Shown here piece by piece: positions 42,307-49,700 of a DNA stretch of 64,000 nucleotides (position 1 is the first letter of the stretch; each line of letters starts with the position of its first letter). Below the pieces are notes generated by a model. It made no database searches. It saw nothing but the letters and a program-made list of their open reading frames with translations, and had not been told where the DNA came from. The stretch covers positions 124,001 through 188,000 of the forward strand of contig NZ_FNYY01000007.1 in the NCBI RefSeq assembly GCF_900109145.1. Reading direction: 5' to 3'. The position numbers and the translations under genes are program-made. Source of the stretch: Marinovum algicola (GTDB lineage Bacteria; Pseudomonadota; Alphaproteobacteria; Rhodobacterales; Rhodobacteraceae).

Positions 42307-43341
42307 TCATTGAAAGGCCGGCATGACTTCGTCGATGAACCGCGCGAGCGAGGAGCGCTTGCGCTCGAAGCTCATGCCGCTGTCGATCCAGAAGGCGAAT
42401 TCATCGTAGCCCAGGGCCTCGTAGGCCTTGATCCGCCGCGTCACCTCCGGCGCGGTGCCGATGGTCAGATCGCGCGCAAGGTTTTCCGGCGCCATCATCG
42501 CATTGCCGGCGATTTCCGCCGCCGAAAGCGGCGCGATCAGCCCTTGTTCCACCGGTCGCTTGTTCTGGAACCAAGCCCCGAAATAACAGTAGAAGCGCGA
42601 CAGATCCTTCGCGGCCTGCGCCACGTCGTCGCCGTCGGCTCCGACATAGGTGTGGTGCAGCAGCATTATTTTCGGTCGCGCGCCCTCGTGGCTGGCGCAG
42701 GCGGCGTCAAACCGGGACATCAGGGTTTCGATCTCGCGCATTCCCTGCCAGAGCGGGGTGACCTGGATGTTGAACCCGTTGTGCACGCCGAATTCATGGC
42801 TGTTGGGGTCACGTGCGGCAATCCAGATCGGCGGGCCGCCGGGCTGTGCCGGTTTCGGCGCCGAGGTGGTGGCGGGAAAGGCGAAATACTGGCCGTCATG
42901 GGCGCAGTCCCCGGCCCAGAGCCGAGGCAGAAGCGGCGTCATCTCGCGCATTCGCTGGCCGGCTTCCCAGGCGTCCATGCCGGGCATCAGACGCTCGTAT
43001 TCATAGGCATAGGCCCCACGCGCTACGCCAAGCTCGATCCGTCCACCGGTCATCAGATCGGCGGCGGCGGCTTCTCCGGCGAGTTTGATCGGATGCCAGA
43101 ACGGCGCGATCACCGTGCCGGTGCCAAGCCGGACCCGTTTCGTGTGATGGGCGAGGTTGACCAGCGTCGTCAGAGGGTTGGGCGCAATGGTGAATTCCAT
43201 GCCGTGATGCTCGCCGGTCCAGATGGCGCGCATGCCGGCGGCATCGGCCATCTTGCAAAGTTCGATGAATTCATCGTTCAGCCGGGCCTGCGGCTGGTCG
43301 GGCGTGAGCCGTTCCATATGCACGAAGAGCGAGAACTCCAT
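42307..43341 (-). CDS. LLM class (luciferase-like) flavin-dependent monooxygenase
   Basis: A 344-residue TIM-barrel oxidoreductase of the bacterial luciferase-like group that uses reduced FMN and oxygen. Signatures are IWTGEHHGMEFTIAPNPLTTL, RVRLGTGTVIAPFWHP and GRIELGVARGAYAYEYERL. The partner flavin reductase is the preceding gene, three bases away. It resembles RutA in role and context but lacks the RutA length (about 363-382) and I do not see RutA-specific sequence. The substrate is unknown. Confidence 0.88.
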   Translation of the reverse strand: MEFSLFVHMERLTPDQPQARLNDEFIELCKMADAAGMRAIWTGEHHGMEFTIAPNPLTTLVNLAHHTKRVRLGTGTVIAPFWHPIKLAGEAAAADLMTGGRIELGVARGAYAYEYERLMPGMDAWEAGQRMREMTPLLPRLWAGDCAHDGQYFAFPATTSAPKPAQPGGPPIWIAARDPNSHEFGVHNGFNIQVTPLWQGMREIETLMSRFDAACASHEGARPKIMLLHHTYVGADGDDVAQAAKDLSRFYCYFGAWFQNKRPVEQGLIAPLSAAEIAGNAMMAPENLARDLTIGTAPEVTRRIKAYEALGYDEFAFWIDSGMSFERKRSSLARFIDEVMPAFQ

Positions 43342-43344
43342 GGG

Positions 43345-44259
43345 TCAGGTCCTTTCAGACGGGGTGTGAACATCGCCGCGCTGGCCATCGCCGAGGTAGA
43401 AGCCAAAGCTGCGGCTGCCGGCCTCGCGCGCGAAACGCGCCATCATGTCGGCGATGGGCGGGGCGGTGTAGGTCAGATGCGGCAGCGCGGCGGTGGCGAT
43501 GGCCTCGATGTCGCCGGCGGGCGTGGCCTCGGTGGTGGCGCGCAGATAGGTGAAACGGGTGTCCGCCACGTCAAAGACGGAATAGGCGGCGTGCAACCGG
43601 GCCGGCAGCCCCCGTCCGGCCAGGTCCTGCGACAGGTCGTGCCGCAGCCGGCCCCGGTCGGGCAGCGCGACCTGTGGCGGGCGGTGGCCGTGCGGCGTGC
43701 GCTCCAGCAGGACACGGTCGCCGCGTTCGAGGATCGCGCCGCAGATCGTGGCACCGGGGCGGCGCTCCAGCGCCGCGCGTTCCAGCCCGAGGCTGAAATA
43801 CTGGCCGCCAGCATAGCCCAGCCCGCGCCCTTCGGCACAGGCGAAATCCTGCACCTGGCCAATCAGGATGCTGTGGTCGCCGGCGTCGAGCACCCGTTCC
43901 GTGGAGCAGGAAAACTGCGCCAGCGCGCCCTCGATCAGCGGATTGCCCCGAGCGTCGCTGCGGTGCGGCACACGGGCAAAGCGGTCGCCCTTGAAGCTGG
44001 CAAAGGTATTGGAAACCTCCTGCTGGCCTTCGGCGAGGATATTGACGGCAAACCCCGTGCTGGCGGCAAAACGGTCATGGGTCGAAAGGAACTTGCCCGG
44101 ACAGACCAGCAGAAGCGGCGGATCGAGCGAGACGGAGGTGAAGGAATTGGCGGTAAAGCCCAGCGGCCGGCCGTCGTCCGTGCGGCTGGTGACGACGGTG
44201 ACGCCGGTCATGAAACTACCGAAGGCGCGGCGCAGCGCACGCGGGTCGAGGGCGGTCAT
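43345..44259 (-). CDS. flavin reductase with C-terminal degenerate Nudix-like domain
   Basis: A 304-residue protein. Residues 1-165 are a RutF/HpaC-type flavin reductase (FGSFMTGVTVVTSR, GFTANSFTSVSLDPPLLLV, FAVNILAEGQ), which supplies reduced FMN to the monooxygenase downstream. Residues about 168-290 look like a Nudix fold (ICGAILERGDRVLLERTPHG near its start, then a beta-rich region ending in FTYLRA). The Nudix box GX5EX7REXXEE is missing, so it is probably binding or structural only. Single-domain reductases are about 165-190 residues. The start overlaps the hydrolase stop by ATGA. Confidence 0.82.
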   Translation of the reverse strand: MTALDPRALRRAFGSFMTGVTVVTSRTDDGRPLGFTANSFTSVSLDPPLLLVCPGKFLSTHDRFAASTGFAVNILAEGQQEVSNTFASFKGDRFARVPHRSDARGNPLIEGALAQFSCSTERVLDAGDHSILIGQVQDFACAEGRGLGYAGGQYFSLGLERAALERRPGATICGAILERGDRVLLERTPHGHRPPQVALPDRGRLRHDLSQDLAGRGLPARLHAAYSVFDVADTRFTYLRATTEATPAGDIEAIATAALPHLTYTAPPIADMMARFAREAGSRSFGFYLGDGQRGDVHTPSERT

Positions 44260-45035
44260 GGCAGAACCTCCGTGGCCAAGTCGATGAGCGCGGCATTGAC
44301 GTCTCCGGCATGGGTCATCGGCATCATGTGAGCGGCGCCCGCGGCGATCCGCACGCGGCCCCGTGGCGCCAGGCGGGCCATGGTGTCCGACATCTGCGGG
44401 GTGGAGTTGGGCTCCAGCGCGCCGGTCATGAAGAGCACCGGGCAGGGCAGGCGGGCCAGGGCTTCGCGGGCCGGGCCCTGGGCGCGGGCAAAGGCAGCAT
44501 AGGCCATCCTGTAACCTGCCGGATCGACGGCGCGCAGCCAGTCGCCGCAGGCGTGGCGCTCTGGCGTCTCGTCCGGACCGAACCAGCGCGCCAGCGTCGG
44601 CCCGGGATCGGCCGCGCGTTCGCCGTCGAGGCTGGCGGCGCGGGCCTCGACCGCTGCGGCGGCCGCAGCATCACGTTCGAACACCGCGTTCAGCGCCGCC
44701 ACGCCGCGGACCATTTCGGGATGACGCACGGCCATGTTGAGCGCGATCATCGCCCCCATCGAATGACCGACGATCAGCGCCGGTTCGGCCAGAACGGCCA
44801 AGGCCGCCTCGGTGTAGTCGGCCAGCGCCATCGGCGCGGCCGGCCGGGGGCTTTCGCCATGGCCCGGCAGGTCGGGCGCGGTCACCCGGTAGCGGCGGGC
44901 CAAGGCGTCGATCTGCCGGTTCCAGGCCTCGGCGCGCAGGCCGACACCATGCAGGAGCAAAACCGGCGGGCCCTCGCCGCAGCGGATCGCGGCCAGCCCG
45001 CCGATCTCAGACCGCGGCCGGGTTGTCCAGGTCAT
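44256..45035 (-). CDS. alpha/beta hydrolase (RutD-like context)
   Basis: A 259-residue alpha/beta hydrolase. The oxyanion region is VLLLHGVGL, the nucleophile is S92 in VGHSMGA, and the His is in AGAAHMMPM near the C-terminus. The usual acid appears to be Glu (TGALEPNSTP) rather than Asp. Substrate unknown; in this operon it would hydrolyse an oxidised intermediate. Its start at 45035 lies inside the end of the preceding gene (29-base overlap), a strong sign of coupling. Confidence 0.85.
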   Translation of the reverse strand: MTWTTRPRSEIGGLAAIRCGEGPPVLLLHGVGLRAEAWNRQIDALARRYRVTAPDLPGHGESPRPAAPMALADYTEAALAVLAEPALIVGHSMGAMIALNMAVRHPEMVRGVAALNAVFERDAAAAAAVEARAASLDGERAADPGPTLARWFGPDETPERHACGDWLRAVDPAGYRMAYAAFARAQGPAREALARLPCPVLFMTGALEPNSTPQMSDTMARLAPRGRVRIAAGAAHMMPMTHAGDVNAALIDLATEVLP

Positions 45036-45606
45036 GGCCCAGGTCCTTAAGGTCTTGGTAGCGGTCGCCAATGCGGTGATGCGGCCGGCCGCCGGTGGCG
45101 GCGCCCAGCACGACGACGATCTCATCGGCGCGCGGCGCGTCGGGAATGGCGAACTGGAGCGTCAGATAATGCGAGCGGCGGCCGGCATCGTCCTTGTCCA
45201 TCAGCGGCACCATGATCGGCGCATTGGCCGGGCCACGGGTGTTGGTGAATGCGAGGTAGGATTTCGCGGCCACCGCCTCGCGGTAGTGATTGCCGAACCG
45301 CAGCGTGTGGATCAGCCCGGAGGCATGTTCGATCTCGCCGTCAAGGCCCACCACCGCCGCCTTGCCATAGGCCTCGATCGCCGCGCCGCTTCCGGCAAGG
45401 CGGATCATCCGCTCGGTCAGCAGAGCGCCCAGAACCGGGCCATAGGCCTGGATCTCGGGCTTCAGGTTCTCGACGAAACGGCCCGCCCAGGGGTTGCTGA
45501 CCACGGCGGCCACGGCGAACATGCGCCAAGGTGGGTCGGCCGGGCGAAACCCCTCGATCAGAACGTCTTCGGCATAGGTTACGATTTTGCGGATTTCGGG
45601 GCGCAT
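45007..45606 (-). CDS. amino acid synthesis (PF06684) family protein
   Basis: A 199-residue protein that begins RPEIRKIVTYAEDVLIEG, the hallmark of the PF06684 family, and contains GLDGEIEHASGLIHTLRFGNHYREAV and GRPHHRIGDRYQDLKDL. The family name is historical; its biochemical role is not established to my knowledge. It often sits with luciferase-like monooxygenases and hydrolases. The start at 45606 has AGGAG five bases upstream. It is first in the operon, facing the LysR gene. Confidence 0.82.
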   Translation of the reverse strand: MRPEIRKIVTYAEDVLIEGFRPADPPWRMFAVAAVVSNPWAGRFVENLKPEIQAYGPVLGALLTERMIRLAGSGAAIEAYGKAAVVGLDGEIEHASGLIHTLRFGNHYREAVAAKSYLAFTNTRGPANAPIMVPLMDKDDAGRRSHYLTLQFAIPDAPRADEIVVVLGAATGGRPHHRIGDRYQDLKDLGHDLDNPAAV

Positions 45607-45675
45607 GGTCACTCCTGTTCGTGTGACCAAACGCTAGAAACCCGTTGCTTTTTTCACAAACGAAGGATTTCCCCC

Positions 45676-45704
45676 CTTAGCCATTAGCAAGACTTATGGC
45701 TAAG
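45676..45704. promoter_or_regulatory. LysR-type operator between the catabolic operon and its regulator
   Basis: CTTAGCCAT and ATGGCTAAG form a perfect nine-base inverted repeat with an 11-base spacer. The inner bases give the T-N11-A pattern of LysR boxes. It sits nine bases before the regulator start, so it fits autoregulation and control of the divergent operon. Confidence 0.8.
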
Positions 45705-45712
45705 TTGACCTC

Positions 45713-46558
45713 ATGGCCAAATCACTTCCTCCCCTGACCTGGTTCCGCTCGTTCGAGGCGGCGGCGCGGCATCTGAGCTTTACCGCCGCGGCGGAAGAGA
45801 TCGGCATGACCCAATCGGCGGTCAGCCAGCAGGTCAAATCGCTCGAGATGCGTCTTCGGGTGCCGTTGTTCGTGCGGCAGCCGCGCGGGCTGGCGCTGAC
45901 AGATCACGGAAGGCGGCTTCTGCCCGAGGTCGGCGCGCCGCTCGAGGCGCTGGCCGCGGCCACCGCCCGGTTCGAAGCCGGGCCGGGGACCGATCTGCTG
46001 ACCGTCGCCACCTCGGTCAGCGTGGCGCAATGGGTGATCGCGCCGCATCTGCCGGATTTCACCGCCCGTCACCCCGAGATCCGGGCGCGGTTCCTGAGCG
46101 CGATCTGGCCCGATGATTTCCAATCCGCCCGTGCCGATGTGGAAATCCGTTTCGGGTCTCTCAAACAGGTGGGCAGCGATGCCGAACTGTTGCTGCCAAA
46201 CCGGCTTGTGGCGCTGAAATCGCCAGGTCTGTCCGGGGCGCTCGCCGATCTGCCGCTGATCGAGGCGGTGGGCACGTCGAGCGGCTGGCGCGCCTGGGCC
46301 GAGATACAGGGCGGCGGCGCGCTGCATCCGACGCTCTATGCCGATACCTATGGAATGGCCCTGCAACTCGCCGCACATGGCAACGGGGTGGCGCTGGTGA
46401 GCGAGCTTCTGGCGCAGCATGCGGTCATGACCGGGCTGGTACAGCGCGCGCATCCGGGCTCGATCCCCTGTCAGGAGGGGTATTTCCTCTCGATCAAAGA
46501 ACATCGTGCCGCCGCCACGGCCTTTCGAAGCTGGCTGCTGGAACAGCTCGGCGGGTGA
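45713..46558 (+). CDS. LysR family transcriptional regulator (GcvA-like)
   Basis: A 281-residue LysR regulator. The N-terminal helix-turn-helix is LSFTAAAEEIGMTQSAVSQQVKSLEMRL (about 20-47, pattern given by AAAEEIG and SQQVKSLE). The C-terminal effector domain (about 85-275) has the GcvA-like layout ending LVQRAHPGSIPCQEGYFLS. It faces the five-gene catabolic operon across a 106-base promoter region with a perfect LysR box, so it almost certainly controls that operon. The effector is unknown. Confidence 0.9.
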   Translation: MAKSLPPLTWFRSFEAAARHLSFTAAAEEIGMTQSAVSQQVKSLEMRLRVPLFVRQPRGLALTDHGRRLLPEVGAPLEALAAATARFEAGPGTDLLTVATSVSVAQWVIAPHLPDFTARHPEIRARFLSAIWPDDFQSARADVEIRFGSLKQVGSDAELLLPNRLVALKSPGLSGALADLPLIEAVGTSSGWRAWAEIQGGGALHPTLYADTYGMALQLAAHGNGVALVSELLAQHAVMTGLVQRAHPGSIPCQEGYFLSIKEHRAAATAFRSWLLEQLGG

Positions 46559-46715
46559 TCTTCCACGGTTGAGTCGACAGGCGCGGTCTACCTCGAAAGG
46601 ATAGGGGCGCACACCGGATGCGCGGCCCGGCTACCCGGGCGATCAATGGCGCCTGTCCGGTCTTTCGTGCGACATATGCCTTGTCCATGTGTCTCTTCGG
46701 GCTGCGGTGAAATTA

Positions 46716-49700
46716 ATGAATGTATGTTTGGCGATACCGTATGCACGGGCGGTAAAAAGTGTCCTTGTTTCCTTCTTGCTCCTGCTGACCACCGCGCTTG
46801 TCGCGGCGGCGCAGGAGCTCATCCTTCAGCCGGTGGGGGCGCCGCAGGTGACCGGCGCCGGAGCCGGCAAGCGCGCGGTGTGGCGCAATGCCGGCACGGT
46901 CGGCGGCGCGACGGTGGACATCGTCGGCGTGATGACCGACGCGGCGCTCGATCACAGTCTGACCACCGGCAATGGCCAGATCCAGATCACCTCGGCCGCG
47001 CAGGACGTGCATTACCTCGACATGTACATCTACAGCGCCGGCACCTATGATCTTGCCAGCGACAGCGGCGGCGTTCCGGTCATCGCCGACGTGCATATCC
47101 AGATCAACGATATCGACGGGCCGTCCAACGAACAGGTCTATGTCGAATTGTGTTCGGGCCAGGTGGAATACGTCCGCATCGACCGCAACGCCACCACCCG
47201 CCGCTCCTTCGTGGCCGGGCCGGCGCCGGTGGGCACCGAAATCTTCGTCCTGTCGGGCGACCGGAATTACAGCAATCAGCCGGTCTCGGGCCTCGAGATC
47301 TATTACCCGCAGACCTCGGTGTTCCGTTTCGGGCGCACCGCCAACAGCCGGTTTCTGGTGCGCCTCGCCAACCCGACCTATGACGAGGCCGATACCTTCG
47401 ATCTGAAATGCGGCGATTTCCGCACCATCACGCTGGTCGATGACCTCAAGGAACAGGTGTTGGGCCAGCCGGTGACGCTCAACATCCTCTTCAACGACAC
47501 CGTGTCGACCGAAAACAACAATGGCCCGGCCAACGCGTCCCGCTTGCCGAGCACCTATGGCACCCAGGCGGTGGATCTGATCGCGCCGACCGGGGCGATC
47601 AACCAGGTGACCGACAGTTCCGGCCATCTGGTCGGTTTTGACGTCGTCGGAGAAGGCACCTGGAGCTACGACGACGACACCGGCGAGCTGACCTTCACCC
47701 CCTTTGCCGCCTTCTTCGGTGTGCCGACGCCGATCGACTATCGCTTTCAGCGCCCCGAGAACACCACCGGCGTGGCCTATTCGGCCCCGGCCCGGGTGTC
47801 CATCGACATCGGCGCGCTCGGTCTGCTCAAGACCGCGACGCTGGTCGACACCAACGTCAATGGCTATGCCGATCCGGGCGAGACCATCGCCTATGTCTTC
47901 ACCGCCGAGAATTTCGGCAATGTCACTCTGACCAATGTCACCCTGGCCGAGACCCAGTTCAGCGGCAAGGGCGCCACGCCGGTGATGCAGTTCCAGGCGG
48001 CGACCGGATTGTCGCCGGAAGGCACGCTCGAACCCGGCGAGCGTGCGGTCTATACGGCGACCTACACCCTGGTGCCCGAAGACCTCGACACCACGATCAG
48101 CAATCAGGCCCGCGCCACCGCCACCACGCCGGGCGGCACCGAGGTCTCGGACCTGTCGGACTCCGAGAACCCGTCGGATGGCGATGGCGAGGCCCGGAAC
48201 GGCCCCGGGGCGGGCCGGGACGATCCGACGACAATCTATGCCGGCTCTGGCCCGGACCGGGGCGATGCGCCGCTGAGTTACGGCGATCCGCAGCATGCCG
48301 ACACCGCGCAATACCGCATCGGCGCGGTCAACGGCGACGGCGACAGCAGCGCCCAGCACAGCGCCGATGCCAGCGGCGACGATCTCGACGGCAATGACGA
48401 CGAAGACGAAACCATGCTGCCGCAGCTCTATGGCGGCCTGACGCGGACCGTCACCATCCCGGTGAGCGAGCCCGCGCCGGGCACCGGCCGCTTGCAGGTC
48501 TTTGTCGATTTCGGCGCCGATGGCAGCTTTCTGACGCCCGGCGATCAGGTTGGCACCGATCTGCGCGATGGCGGGCCGCAGGATCTTGACGGGGCGGTCA
48601 ATGGCCAGATCAGCTTTGCCGTCGCAGTGCCGCCCACGGCGCCGCTGGTCCCGACCTTCGCGCGGCTGCGCTGGTCGAGCGTGGCCGGCCTGAATGCCAT
48701 TGCCGCAGCCGCCGATGGCGAGGTCGAGGACCATGCGATCACGCTCAAGACCCCGCCCGATGCCGACCGGGGCGATGCGCCGGCCAGCTATGGCGATCCG
48801 CAGCATGTCGTCGAAGGGCCGGGTGCGCCGACCATCTATCTGGGCAGCGTGCCGCCGGATGTCGACCTGGTGTCGCAGGCGGGCGCAGGCGCCACCGGTG
48901 ACGATCTTGACGGCAGTGACGACGAGGACGGCGTGACCCTGCCGCAGCTCTACGCCGGCGGTCTGACTGAAGTGACGGTGAATGTGGCCGAGCCCGCCGC
49001 CGGCACCGCCTACCTTCAGGCCTTCGTGGATTTCGACGGTGACGGCACATTTGCCGGCGAACAGGTGGCCAGCGATCTTCAGGACGGTGGCACGCTCGAC
49101 AAGGACGGGGCGGTCAATGGCGCCATCACCTTTGAATTCACCGTGCCCGCCGGGGCCACCACGCTGCCCACCCATGCCCGGTTCCGCTGGTCCACCGATC
49201 TGACCGGCGCCGAGACCGCCTTTGACGGCGAGGTCGAGGATTACGGGCTGACGATCTCGTCCGATCCGCCGCCCTTCATCTGCGACGCGTCGCTCTATGC
49301 CTTCTCGACCAGGCGGACGACCCTGTCGCGGCTGGCCTTCTCGGATGCCGGCGGCAGCTATGCGGTCACGGCGACGACGGTCGGCTCGACCGGGTCGAAC
49401 CGGGACGGGCCCTGGGGGTTCAACGAGCTCGACGGCTATTTCTATGGCGTCGATCAGGGCCGGCGCAGGCTCTACCGCGTCGACGGCGGCGGCACGTTCA
49501 CCGATCTCGGCAATATCTCGGGCGCCAGGACCGCGGCGGACGCGGGCGATATCCTGCCCAACGGCCGGATGATCTATGAGGTCGACGAGGCCAGGTGGCA
49601 TATCGTCGACCTGAGCGGTGCGGGCGCAGCCACTGCGGTTGGCGATATCGATCTCAGCTTCGATGTCTTTCCGGATGATCTTGCCTACAACCCGATCGAT

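Noticed and set aside
42307-43341. Calling the luciferase-like monooxygenase RutA and the operon a rut operon
   Set aside because: The protein is shorter than RutA, and rutB, rutC, rutE and the uracil permease are missing; a PF06684 gene and an aldehyde dehydrogenase are present instead.
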